64,000 bases of DNA, from the NCBI RefSeq assembly GCF_004135735.1, contig NZ_CP012670.1, forward strand, positions 4,547,501 to 4,611,500, written 5' to 3'. The stretch comes from Sorangium cellulosum (GTDB lineage: Bacteria > Myxococcota_A > Polyangia > Polyangiales > Polyangiaceae). The notes beneath the pieces were generated by a model, which did no database searches, was not told the DNA's origin, and was given only the letters and a program-made list of their open reading frames with translations. Positions 10,910 to 19,162 of this stretch are shown in pieces. Both the position numbers and the translations under genes were made by a program. Each line of letters starts with the position of its first letter. The stretch's first letter is position 1.

Positions 10910-12565
10910 CTATCGGGCTGAGGCCGTGCGCGTCGAGCCGCCCGTCGCCGGGGTCAGGCGCCCGGGCGGCGCCTCGAGCTGGCCGAGCTTCTCGGCGCGA
11001 TCGGCGATCCAGAAGCGCTCCGCGTCCGCCGCGCTCCACGCCGACTCGTCGACCAGCGGGAGGATCGCGTCGCACAGCGCGCGGGCGCTCTGGAAGCGGT
11101 GGCGCGGGTCCTTGGCGAGGCACTTGAGGACGAGGCGGTCGACCGCGGGGGGGACGACAGGGCCCCGGCGCGCCGACGGCGCGTGAGGCGCCTTCGTCAT
11201 GTGCGAGACGAAGAGCTGCCCCGACGACGAGCCCTCGAACGGGAGCTCCCCGGTGAGCAGGAAATAGAGCGTGCCCCCGAGCGCGTAGAGGTCGCTGCGC
11301 GCGTCCGCGCGGTCGCCGCGGCACACCTCGGGGGCCATGTACGCGGGCGTCCCGCAGAGCATGCCGCTGTTCGTCAGCTCGGCGTCCTGGCCGCCCTCGA
11401 CCATCCGCGCGACGCCGAAGTCGAGCAGCTTCAAGAAATCGTGATCGTCGCCCACGCGGGTGACGAACAGGTTCTGAGGCTTGATGTCCCGGTGGATGAT
11501 CCCGGCCTCGTGCGCCTCGATCAGCGAGCGGCAGGCCTGCACGGCGAAGCGCAGGGCGCGCGCCACGGGCATCGGGCCGTGGCGACGCACGATCGCGGCG
11601 AGATCCGCCCCGCGCAGGTGCTCCATCGCGATGTAATAGATGCCGTCGTCGCTCGCGCCGAAATCGAAGATGCGGATGGTGTGCGGGTCGCTGAGCTTGC
11701 TGGCCGCGTGCGCCTCCTGCTCGAACCGCTTCAGGACCGCGGGATCCGGCGCGTCCCGCGTCCTGAGGAGCTTGAGCGCGACGTCGCGCTGGAGCGTCTC
11801 GTCCCAGGCGAGCCAGACCTCGCTCATCCCGCCCTTGCCGATCGGCGCCTCGAGGCGATACCTGCCGAGCTTGCGGGCCTGATAGACCTGCTGCTGCGCG
11901 GCCCACACGACGTGGCTCGACAGGGCGCCGACCACCCCCGAGGCGGGGACGAAGATGTAGTCGCTCGCGGCCGTGAGCAGCGCCGTGGCGTCGAGCCACG
12001 ACGCCCGGATCGACGGGGAGAACACGGCGGCGGCGCCCATGATGGCCGGGAAGGCGAGGACCATCGGCGCGGAGGCGAGGAGCGCCTTGCCGAACGGCGC
12101 GGGCACGAGCGCCGTGCGGAGCAGCACGACGATGGAGAGCCCGTGCATGTACGCGCTCGTGAGGCCGCCGAACTGGATCGCCATGAGCGAGATGAAGATC
12201 GCGGCGGTGAGGAACGTGGCGTCGTACGCGAGGAGCACGACCCGCGCCGAGAGCGCCGGGCGGCCGGCGAGCCGGTACACGGCGACGGCGAGCGCCTGCT
12301 CGATGGAGCGCATGACGAGGCACGGCCACACCGGCGCCGCCGGGTAGAGCACGGTCGCCATGAACACGTCGACGAGCGTGAAGGCGGGCCAGATCCAGAA
12401 CGCGACCCGGAGCGCGCGGCGAACCGCGCGGCGGACGCGCTCCGAGTCGTGGACGGTCGACTCGCTGCGGCGCGTGCCCACCGGGGGACTCTCGCGCTCC
12501 CTGAGCATGCGCGACGAGGCCGCGCGCTCGGCGCGGAGAGCCTCTCTGGGCAGCGCACGCTTCAT
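10910..12565 (-). CDS. Ser/Thr protein kinase with N-terminal multi-pass membrane domain
   Basis: Eukaryotic-like protein kinase of 551 aa. Residues about 53-225 contain several hydrophobic segments (for example FWIWPAFTLVDVFMATVLY and HGLSIVVLL), forming a membrane sensor-like domain. The kinase domain spans about 235-500, with glycine loop IGKGGMSEV, catalytic Lys265 (VALKLL), HRDIKPQN at 358-365 and DFG at 382-384, then GTPAYMAPE. All residues for activity are present. The C-terminal 50 residues are not recognised. This order (membrane domain before the kinase) is the reverse of the usual kinase-TM-sensor PknB arrangement. The start ATG 12565 is the only good one, without a clear ribosome binding site. 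Confidence 0.92.
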   Translation of the reverse strand: MKRALPREALRAERAASSRMLRERESPPVGTRRSESTVHDSERVRRAVRRALRVAFWIWPAFTLVDVFMATVLYPAAPVWPCLVMRSIEQALAVAVYRLAGRPALSARVVLLAYDATFLTAAIFISLMAIQFGGLTSAYMHGLSIVVLLRTALVPAPFGKALLASAPMVLAFPAIMGAAAVFSPSIRASWLDATALLTAASDYIFVPASGVVGALSSHVVWAAQQQVYQARKLGRYRLEAPIGKGGMSEVWLAWDETLQRDVALKLLRTRDAPDPAVLKRFEQEAHAASKLSDPHTIRIFDFGASDDGIYYIAMEHLRGADLAAIVRRHGPMPVARALRFAVQACRSLIEAHEAGIIHRDIKPQNLFVTRVGDDHDFLKLLDFGVARMVEGGQDAELTNSGMLCGTPAYMAPEVCRGDRADARSDLYALGGTLYFLLTGELPFEGSSSGQLFVSHMTKAPHAPSARRGPVVPPAVDRLVLKCLAKDPRHRFQSARALCDAILPLVDESAWSAADAERFWIADRAEKLGQLEAPPGRLTPATGGSTRTASAR

Positions 12566-13032
12566 CGGCGATCTCGAGGGTCGCCAGAGGCGCGCCGAAG
12601 GTCAAGCGACCGTTGCTGGCCGCTCGTGCGCCGATCGCCGCGCGTCGCGCCGCGCGCGGGCCGCCACCCAGGATGTCGCACCCGATGGGCGATGCGCCGC
12701 ATCGCGCTCCGCGCTCGCGATCCACACGCACACCGGAGCCGCGAGATCGTGAGTCACCTCCCGCGCACACCTCTCTGGCGCGAGGCGCTCCGCGCGCCGG
12801 TCTCCGGCCCTTGCCCCGCCGCCGCGGCCGGCCCCGCCGGCGCCGCGGCGTCCGCCCGCCTCGTCGTCCTCCCTGGCCGCGCGCGTGCAGCCGACCTGGC
12901 CGCGCGCGTGCAGCCGAGGGCGACCGGGCCGGAGGGCCCGCCGGGGCGCCGGCGCGTCCGCGGCGCGGCGCGCGCCCGGCCGGGCGGTCGCCCTGGTCAA
13001 AGGGTCGGATCCGTGCTTGAAAGCTCGCCACC
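12566..13032. other. Intergenic region with a 23-bp tandem repeat
   Basis: 467 bp between divergent genes (kinase on minus, dus on plus). Both strands have open frames but none shows family sequence or a start with a ribosome binding site. It contains two exact copies of a 23-bp unit (CCTGGCCGCGCGCGTGCAGC plus CGA) at 12872-12894 and 12895-12917. Confidence 0.55.
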
Positions 13033-14019
13033 GTGCCGCTCTCGCCTGAACGTTTCCGCGGGCTGTTCGCGAACCGCCCTGTCGTCCTCGCGCCGATGGA
13101 GGACGTGACCGACGCCGTCTTCCGCCGCATCTGCCGGGGCCTCGGCGCCGAGCTGTGCGTGACGGAGTTCGTGAACGTCGAGGGGCTGCTCCGCGGGTGC
13201 AGGAACGCGCGGCGCAAGCTCGCCCTGTCCGAGGGAGACCAGCCGACGGCGATCCAGATCTACGGCGCCAACCCGGACCGCCTCGCGGAAGCCGCGCGCA
13301 TCGCCGAGGCGGCCGGGCCGGCGTTCCTCGACATCAACTGCGGCTGCTGGGTGCCGAAGATCGCGGGCCGCGGCGCCGGCGCGGGCTGGCTGCGCGATCC
13401 GGAGGCCATGGTGTCGATGGCCCGGCTCGTGACCCGCACGGTCGCGCTCCCGGTGACGGTGAAGACGCGCATCGGCTGGGGCCCCGAGTCCCACATGCCG
13501 ATCGTCGACCTGGCCCGCCGCCTCGAGGACGCCGGCGTCGCCGCGCTCACGATCCACTGCCGCACGGCCCAGATGGGGCACTCCGGCGCGGCCGACTGGA
13601 GCTGGGCCGCCCGCGCGCGCGAGGTCGTGTCCATCCCTGTCCTCGTGAACGGCGATATCAAGACGGCCGACGACGCCGCGCGCGCCCTCCGCGAGACCGG
13701 CTGCGCCGGCGTGATGGTCGGTCGCGCCGCGATCGACCACCCCTGGATCTTCCGCGAGGCCCGGGCCCTGCTCGACCAGGGCGCGCACGTCCCGCCGCCG
13801 TCGCCCGAGGAGCGCCTCGCCCTCTGCCGCGCGCACCTCATCGCGAACACCGAGGCGCGCGGCGAGCCGCACGGCGTGCGCGTCACCCGCCGCCACCTGA
13901 GCGGCTATCTCCGCGGCCTCCCCGGCGCGGGCGCCCTCCGCCGCGAGCTCCTCTTCTGCGACAGCCTGGACGGCTGCCTCGCCATCCTCGACAGCGCCGC
14001 GCAGAAGCTCGCGGCCTGA
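13033..14019 (+). CDS. tRNA-dihydrouridine synthase family protein
   Basis: FMN-dependent reductase that converts uridine to dihydrouridine in tRNA D-loops. The 328-aa TIM-barrel protein starts with the family's LAPMEDVTDAVFRR (residues 19-32). It has the active-site region LDINCGCWVPKIAGRGAGAG with catalytic Cys105, the VTVKTRIGW segment, the LTIHCRTA segment and the FMN-phosphate loop NGDIKTADDA...GVMVGRAA. Most DUS proteins have GCP at the catalytic cysteine; here it is GCW, seen directly. The start is GTG 13033, and no strong ribosome binding site is visible. DusB-like placement is likely, but the subfamily was not resolved. Confidence 0.92.
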   Translation: MPLSPERFRGLFANRPVVLAPMEDVTDAVFRRICRGLGAELCVTEFVNVEGLLRGCRNARRKLALSEGDQPTAIQIYGANPDRLAEAARIAEAAGPAFLDINCGCWVPKIAGRGAGAGWLRDPEAMVSMARLVTRTVALPVTVKTRIGWGPESHMPIVDLARRLEDAGVAALTIHCRTAQMGHSGAADWSWAARAREVVSIPVLVNGDIKTADDAARALRETGCAGVMVGRAAIDHPWIFREARALLDQGAHVPPPSPEERLALCRAHLIANTEARGEPHGVRVTRRHLSGYLRGLPGAGALRRELLFCDSLDGCLAILDSAAQKLAA

Positions 14020-14091
14020 GGCGCTCGCCCGTCACGGAGCGCCGACGCGGCGGGCCGGGCGTCGACGGGGCGCCACGGGCCCGCCGCCACG

Positions 14092-15597
14092 CTACATCCC
14101 GGCGGGCGTCGCGTCGTCGACCGGAGCGTCCTCGCCGGTCTGCCGATCGGCCCCCGGCGGGGCGCCCATGGGGTCGTGCGGCAGGCTCCCGCGGTGGGAG
14201 CGGAGCAGCACGTGGGGGGTCGCCAGGAGAAAGTTGGAGACGCGGGACGTGTAGATGTCCGCCGAGCGCTCGATCTGCCGGGCCAGGTGGCTCTTGTCGT
14301 TCCCCGTGCGGAGGAGCAGCCCCCACCGCGGGTTCAGCGTCTCGGCCGACGCCTTCGCGAGCGGCGCGATCCGCGCATCGAGCGCCGCGAGGCTGGCCTT
14401 GAGCTCGTTCATCCGCGCCTGGACCTCGCCCTCCGTCACCCCGACGACCGGCCCGTACCCCGCCCGCATCCGCTGGAGCTCGAGGCGCAGCCTCGCGTAG
14501 AGGCGCTCCATGTCCTCCTTCTCCCGCATCCAGAGATCGAGGCGCGCCTCGGCGCCGCGCGCCTCCTCGATCGCGACGATCTCCTCCTCGAGCTCCCGGA
14601 TGATGAGCGCCGTGCGCCACCGGAGCGCGCTCTTCGACACGTGCACGTCTCCATAGATGTGGTCGCCGACATAGAGGATCTCGTCGCCGGACACGCCGAG
14701 GTGATGCTCGACGAGCCCCGCGTTGCCGCCCAGGTAGTGCCCCCCTTCGCGCAGCCGGCCCGCCGGCCGCAGGAGGCCGTCCTCCGTGACCACCTCGAAC
14801 AGCGGCCCGCGGCTCGAGAAGAACTCCGGCTTCCGCGCGAACACGATGACCACGTCGAACAGGTCTCGCCACGTCATGCCGTCCGGCAGGAAGCGGTCGA
14901 ACGCATAGCTCATCATCGCGCGCGTGTAGACCCACTCCGAGTTCGTGATCAGGAGGAGCTTCTTCCCGGCCTCCCGCTGGTCGAGCAGGGTGAGCGGGGT
15001 CTCCGGGTCGAGCAGCACGAACCTGTCCGGATCGGCGATGATCTCCGCCTTGAGCTGCCCCTCCATGTGGGTCGCGTCGAGGCGGTCCTTCACGCGGCGG
15101 TAGAGATCGGTGTAGCCGAGCACCTCGGGCAGGCGGCGCTGATCGAGCAGGTCGACGAGCTTCGCGTACATGCACCCTTCCGAGAGCGAGAAGAGCGTGT
15201 TCAGGAAGACGTAGCGGACGTCCGAGAGGTCGACGATGGTCCGCGCGTAGATCGCGCGCTGGGTCTCGAAGTCGATCGGCTGCGTGCCGTGGAAGGCCCG
15301 CTTCACGTAGCCGAACCGGTTCACCTTGAGCAGGTTGCCGAGCTCGGTGTCGAGGATGAGCCCCCGGATCACGAGGTCTGGCTCGAAGGTCAGATCCCCG
15401 ACCGGCCAGCCCTCGCTCTCCAGCTGATGACGGAGATGCTCATACGCCCGGCGCTCCCACGCCTCCACCCTGTAGTGGATCAGGGTGTAGTCCATGTCGT
15501 ACCCGATCGCCTTGATCGAGCGGAGGTTCAGCGTCCGGTTGCAGAAGATCCCCCGCTGCTTGGGCGGCGGAGTGGCGAGGCAATCCAGCTTGTCCAT
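14092..15597 (-). CDS. HAD-IG family 5'-nucleotidase-like protein
   Basis: Haloacid-dehalogenase superfamily protein of 501 aa resembling cytosolic IMP/GMP-type 5'-nucleotidases. The N-terminal IKAIGYDMDYTLIHY gives the DxDxT nucleophile motif (DMDYT). Motif II Ser/Thr is in KKLLLITNSEWVY, and the C-terminal acidic motif is in ILYVGDHIYGDVHVSK (GDHIYGD). The region around 330-440 is charged and helical. ATG 15597 (MDKLDCLATPPPKQRG) is chosen because the longer frame up to 15747 begins with 50 low-complexity residues. Substrate is not determined by the sequence. Confidence 0.88.
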   Translation of the reverse strand: MDKLDCLATPPPKQRGIFCNRTLNLRSIKAIGYDMDYTLIHYRVEAWERRAYEHLRHQLESEGWPVGDLTFEPDLVIRGLILDTELGNLLKVNRFGYVKRAFHGTQPIDFETQRAIYARTIVDLSDVRYVFLNTLFSLSEGCMYAKLVDLLDQRRLPEVLGYTDLYRRVKDRLDATHMEGQLKAEIIADPDRFVLLDPETPLTLLDQREAGKKLLLITNSEWVYTRAMMSYAFDRFLPDGMTWRDLFDVVIVFARKPEFFSSRGPLFEVVTEDGLLRPAGRLREGGHYLGGNAGLVEHHLGVSGDEILYVGDHIYGDVHVSKSALRWRTALIIRELEEEIVAIEEARGAEARLDLWMREKEDMERLYARLRLELQRMRAGYGPVVGVTEGEVQARMNELKASLAALDARIAPLAKASAETLNPRWGLLLRTGNDKSHLARQIERSADIYTSRVSNFLLATPHVLLRSHRGSLPHDPMGAPPGADRQTGEDAPVDDATPAGM

Positions 15598-15759
15598 GGG
15601 GGTGCGTCCCGCAGCCGCAGCGGGGCCGTGAGGAATACCAGGGACCTCGAGGGTTGCCCACCGGGACCAACGCCGCCGTCCGGCCGTCCGGCCGTCCGCG
15701 CGGCGCGCCGACACGCCCCTGTCGCGCCCCGGACGCGATCGTGGCACCCGCCCGCGGGC

Positions 15760-16311
15760 TCAACTCCGCCGGAGGCGGCTCTTCGAGCCCTGCCGGCGCT
15801 CGGCGCCCGCGCTCCGCGAGGGCCGCGCGAGCGACGCCGCGCGGCGCGCGTCGCCGCGGTCGTCCCCCTCCCACCCGTCCTCGTCGTCGTCGTCGTCGTC
15901 GAAGAGGTCGTCGTCGTCCTCGTCGTCGTCCTCGTCGAGGGCCTCGGCCCGGCGCACCTCGAGCCCGAGCATCGTGAGCGCCTGCTCGAGCGTCAGCGCC
16001 GTCCGGACGGCCTCGAGCTCGACGCCCATGGCCTGGAGCGTCATCGCGATCTCCGGGCTGAGCCCGGACAGGATCGTCGGCGTGCCCATCAGCCTCGCGG
16101 CGGAGGCGAGGTTCGAGAGCACGGCGCACAGGTGGCTGTCCATGATCCATACGGCGGTGAGATCGATGACCAGCCCCTTCGCCCCGCTCTCGTGGATGGC
16201 CCGCAGAACCTCGGTGTTCAGCTGCTCGGCGAGATCGTCGGTCACGTCTCCCTGGATGGGCACCAGGATCCGGTCCCACAGGTTGATGATCGGAAGGCGC
16301 TTGAGCTCCAT
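15760..16311 (-). CDS. STAS-domain protein, RsbS-like, with polyacidic tail
   Basis: Predicted anti-anti-sigma or stressosome-type scaffold subunit. In RsbS families a conserved Ser is phosphorylated by RsbT and dephosphorylated by RsbX. The 183-aa protein has a STAS domain at about 5-115, starting LPIINLWDRILVPIQGDVTD. The phosphoacceptor region is WIMDSHLCAVLSNLASAA, with Ser at residue 59, the same number as in Bacillus RsbS. A run of about 20 Asp/Glu residues (about 126-148) and a basic tail follow; this acidic tail is not part of the family. ATG 16311 is 7 nt after the upstream gene's stop, with AGGAC before it. Confidence 0.88.
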   Translation of the reverse strand: MELKRLPIINLWDRILVPIQGDVTDDLAEQLNTEVLRAIHESGAKGLVIDLTAVWIMDSHLCAVLSNLASAARLMGTPTILSGLSPEIAMTLQAMGVELEAVRTALTLEQALTMLGLEVRRAEALDEDDDEDDDDLFDDDDDDEDGWEGDDRGDARRAASLARPSRSAGAERRQGSKSRLRRS

Positions 16312-16318
16312 GGTCGTC

Positions 16319-16885
16319 CTAAGGTTCGATGTCGGCGATCAAGACGGTCGAGTCATCGTGTGAGCGCCGGTGTCGGCTCATGAGGGCGCGGCACGCCTCC
16401 GCGGCCTTCATCCCACGAAACAGCGAGAGATCGAAGCGGGGCGAGACCCCGTCCGAGAAGAGGACGAGCCGGTCGCCCGGCGCGAGCTGCGCGTCGAAGA
16501 TCCGGACCTTTCCGAGCGACGCGCCCAGGATGCCCGGGCTCTGGAGCCACTGGACGCGCGTGCCCTGCGACGCGAGCTCGACGTTCCCGACGCCGCAGCC
16601 CTGGAGCCGCCCGCCGCGGAGGCGGCAGATCATCCCGGCGGCGCCGCGGGTGCCGCGGAGGCGCGCGTGGACGCGGTCCACGAGGGCGCGGACGTCGTCG
16701 CGCTCGGGCGCCTCGGCGAGCGCCTCGAGCGCGACGCCCGACGCGGCCGCCGCGCGCTCGCCGTGGCCCAGGCCGTCGATCACCGCGAACAGGGCGCCGT
16801 CCTCGCACGCGCGCACGTACGCGGCGTCGCCGCTGACCCGCTCTCCATCCTTGGGCACGACGACGTGCTCCACCGCGACTCTCAC
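16319..16885 (-). CDS. PP2C/SpoIIE-type serine phosphatase, RsbX-like
   Basis: Predicted to dephosphorylate the neighbouring STAS protein. The 188-aa single-domain protein has the metal-binding Asp motifs AVIDGLGHG (near residues 34-42) and LVLFSDGVSPRFD in the C-terminal half, ending HDDSTVLIADIEP, typical of PP2C/SpoIIE phosphatases. Its small size without sensor domain matches RsbX. GTG 16885 overlaps the upstream gene's TGA by GTGA, so the start is fixed by the overlap and by VRVAVEHVVV as the first strand. It is translationally coupled to the RsbT-like kinase gene. Confidence 0.88.
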   Translation of the reverse strand: MRVAVEHVVVPKDGERVSGDAAYVRACEDGALFAVIDGLGHGERAAAASGVALEALAEAPERDDVRALVDRVHARLRGTRGAAGMICRLRGGRLQGCGVGNVELASQGTRVQWLQSPGILGASLGKVRIFDAQLAPGDRLVLFSDGVSPRFDLSLFRGMKAAEACRALMSRHRRSHDDSTVLIADIEP

Positions 16886-17511
16886 AGGTGGACCTCGATT
16901 TCCACCCGCGTGCCCTTCGGTCCCGAGTCGATCTGAAAGCGATCGGACAGGCGTTTGATCCCGATCAGGCCGCGACCCATTCCGGTCTTGCTCCTGTAGC
17001 GCCCCGCGAGGATCTCCTGCAGGTTCTGGATGCCCGAGCCCTCGTCCACGGCGGTGATGACGAAGCGGACCGGGCTGTCCCGGTGCACGCCGATCTCGAT
17101 CGTACCGCCGGGTGTATAATGGACGATGTTCCTGGCGAGCTCGCTGACGATGGTCGCGACCTTGTGTGACGTGAAGCTCTTGGCCCCGGCCGCGTCGCAA
17201 ACGGCCTTCGCGCTCAGGCGCGCCTCGCTGATGTCCGCCTCCACGCTGATGGCCATGACCCTCGAGCGCCGCGAGGGCCGATCGCCGCCGACGGCCGCGA
17301 TTTCCGCCTTCAGCCGCCCGAGGCGCGCAGGATCGACATAGAGGCGGGCGCGGCGCTCGATGCTGGGGAGGATGTCCGGGAGATCCTCGAGGGAGAACCT
17401 CTCCGGCAGGATGTCCGCCTCGCGCATGGCCCGGAGCAGGACTCCCTCGGCGTTCATCGCCGAGAGATAGCCGAGCAGGACGTTGAGAATCTGTTCGTGC
17501 GCGGGAGTCAT
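16882..17511 (-). CDS. RsbT-like serine kinase (GHKL ATPase) with N-terminal extension
   Basis: Predicted partner-switch kinase that phosphorylates the STAS protein. In 209 aa the GHKL/HATPase fold occupies about 80-209, with N-box VSELARNIVHYTPGGTIEIG, G1 box VDEGSGIQNL and G2 box GMGRGLIGIKRLSDRFQI, close to RsbT. Residues 1-75 form an extra helical segment (MTPAHEQILNVLLGYLSAMN) that classical RsbT lacks; similar extensions occur in other bacterial homologues. It is the first gene of a three-gene operon (kinase, phosphatase, STAS). No sigma factor or RsbU is adjacent, so the output is unknown. Confidence 0.9.
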   Translation of the reverse strand: MTPAHEQILNVLLGYLSAMNAEGVLLRAMREADILPERFSLEDLPDILPSIERRARLYVDPARLGRLKAEIAAVGGDRPSRRSRVMAISVEADISEARLSAKAVCDAAGAKSFTSHKVATIVSELARNIVHYTPGGTIEIGVHRDSPVRFVITAVDEGSGIQNLQEILAGRYRSKTGMGRGLIGIKRLSDRFQIDSGPKGTRVEIEVHL

Positions 17512-17913
17512 CCGGAGAGGACCTGGAGGGTCAGGTTACCGGGGCCCTGCCCCCGCGTCGAGAGCGCGGCGACGCGAGCGGCCCGGTTCGCCGGGCGACA
17601 CGCTCCAGACGGCCGAGGCCGGCCTGACGCGGACCCGTTCCGTCGGCTCGACGTCCGTCACCGCGCCTCGCGCCCATGCGGCCATCCTGGCCCGGCAGGG
17701 CGCCCGCCGGCACACGCTCGCGGCGCCCGACCGCCCGGCGTCACCCCGCGAACGCCCAGCCTCCCCAGCCACGCAACGCGCATGCCCGGACAGCAGGCCC
17801 GTCGTCGCGGGGGCAAGGCACGTCGCGTACTCCCCCAGAGCTCGCGTTCCGGCGAGCCCCTTTTGTGGCTCGCCGGAACGTATGACGCCCCGGGCGCCCC
17901 ACCACCTCGTCGC
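17512..17913. other. Intergenic region with terminator hairpin
   Basis: 402 bp between the start of the RsbT-like gene and the stop of the repeat protein gene, both on minus. It should contain the promoter for the partner-switch operon, but no sigma70-like match stands out. The only clear element is the hairpin at 17845-17880. Confidence 0.5.
17845..17880 (-). terminator. Perfect 14-bp hairpin after the repeat-protein gene
   Basis: The stem CGTTCCGGCGAGCC (17845-17858) pairs exactly with 17867-17880 around the loop CCTTTTGT. It starts 34 nt beyond the stop codon at 17914. There is no T-run in either direction, so it could also be an RNA-stabilising 3' hairpin. Confidence 0.65.
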
Positions 17914-18870
17914 TCAGGTCGGGTAGTACGCCGCCTGACCCTGACGCATCTCCTCGGTGATCTTGTTTTCCTCGACGAGCTTCTTGATCGGCCCCTCGAG
18001 ATCGGCTGCGGGCGTTCCCATCGCCAGCGCAAGCTCCTCGAGCCCTTGCCCCGGCTCGATCTCCACATGGGCGAGCAGCGCCTCGGAGATCTCATCTCCG
18101 GGTCCGGGCGCCGCGCCCTGCGGGGCCTCCGTCCCGGCCAGGATCGCCTGCTCGGCAGCCTTCTCGCCTGCCGCGCTCTCCGCCGGTCGCGCCCCCGCGG
18201 CGCCCGCCCCGGCGGCGCCCGCCGTGCCCGCCGTGCCCGCGTCGCTCGCCCTGGGCCCCGGCGTGGCCGCCCGTGGCCTGGCGGCCACAGCGGCCCGCGG
18301 CGCGAGCGCCTTCTTGCCCGACGCGGCGCGCGTCGGCTTGCTTGGCGCCGGCCTGCTGGTCGCCGGCTTGCTAGGCGCCGGCCTGCTGAGCGCCGGCCTG
18401 CTGGTCGCCGGCTTGCTGGTCGCCGGCTTGCTGAGCGCCGGCTTGCTGAGCGCCGGCCTGCTGGGCGCCGGCTTGCTGGGCGCCGGCCTGCTGGTCGCCG
18501 GCTTGCTAGGCGCCGGCCTGCTGAGCGCCGGCCTGCTGGTCGCCGGCTTGCTGGTCGCCGGCTTGCTGAGCGCCGGCTTGCTGAGCGCCGGCCTGCTGGG
18601 CGCCGGCTTGCTGGGCGCCGGCCTGCTGGGCGCCGCCTTCTTGCGGGACGGCGCAGCCACGCGGCTCGGCGCAAGCGCGCCCCCGACCTTGCGGGCCGGC
18701 TTGATGGGAGTCAGGGCGGGTTCGATGGATATCCCTGCGGCCCTGATGTCGACTTCCAGGTGCCCCGCCACGCTCTGGAGAATGTCCTTACGGACCAGCG
18801 CTCTCATGCCCTCCAGGAACTCGGCGACCGAAGCACGAATCTCATTCTCGATCTCGACATCGGATATCAC
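17914..18870 (-). CDS. Ser/Lys/Pro/Ala pentapeptide-repeat protein with C-terminal winged-helix-like domain
   Basis: 318 aa with three parts. Residues 1-60 form an acidic helical head. Residues about 70-180 form a basic repeat made of SKPAx/SRPAx pentapeptides, with a 45-aa (135-bp) block present twice in tandem. Alanine/glycine-rich linker follows. The C terminus (about 255-318) has DEISEALLAHVEIEPGQGLE...PIKKLVEENKIT, a pattern seen in small myxobacterial winged-helix DNA-binding proteins. The basic Pro/Ala/Ser repeat resembles histone-H1-like tails, so a nucleoid role is plausible but inferred. ATG 18870 is the start. The AT-richer 19015-19085 region upstream probably holds the promoter. 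Confidence 0.8.
   Translation of the reverse strand: MISDVEIENEIRASVAEFLEGMRALVRKDILQSVAGHLEVDIRAAGISIEPALTPIKPARKVGGALAPSRVAAPSRKKAAPSRPAPSKPAPSRPALSKPALSKPATSKPATSRPALSRPAPSKPATSRPAPSKPAPSRPALSKPALSKPATSKPATSRPALSRPAPSKPATSRPAPSKPTRAASGKKALAPRAAVAARPRAATPGPRASDAGTAGTAGAAGAGAAGARPAESAAGEKAAEQAILAGTEAPQGAAPGPGDEISEALLAHVEIEPGQGLEELALAMGTPAADLEGPIKKLVEENKITEEMRQGQAAYYPT
18410..18650 (-). repeat. 15-bp repeats in a duplicated 135-bp block
   Basis: Units of the type GCGCCGGCCTGCTGG (plus strand) repeat about 20 times from roughly 18350 to 18640. A higher-order copy is recognisable because the rare variant GCTTGCTAGG occurs at 18366 and again at 18501, exactly 135 bp apart. Confidence 0.8.
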
Positions 18871-19162
18871 GCAGCCGCCGTCTCACGAATCCCCGGGAAT
18901 GTCAATGTCTTCGATGCGCTGTGGCTCGCGCCGCCTGGCGAACCGGTACGTCGCGATACCGGTCGGCCCCCGCGGCGTGACGCTCGGCTCACCCCGGGCC
19001 CGGCGGCAACGCGTCCAGTGTGAATTTGCCGCTCTACCAAATGAAATGTGGGCAAGAACTGAAACCCATCGACAAATCAACTCGCGGCCATTCGTCCACG
19101 CGCCTGGCAGAGGTTGACTTGCCGCTCGCGCGGCCGCGCCCGCGCTCGCCGTCCTGCACGGC

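Noticed and set aside
12602..13000. Possible gene in the 12.6-13.0 kb intergenic region
   Set aside because: Frames there are Arg/Ala/Pro-only and include a tandem repeat; no ribosome binding site or conserved motif.
18350..18640. CRISPR array in the 15-bp repeat block
   Set aside because: It is a coding tandem repeat in frame with a pentapeptide protein, without unique spacers.
18883..19080. Small minus-strand frame (65 codons) between the repeat protein and HTH genes
   Set aside because: No ribosome binding site, mixed composition, and overlaps the probable promoter of the repeat-protein gene.
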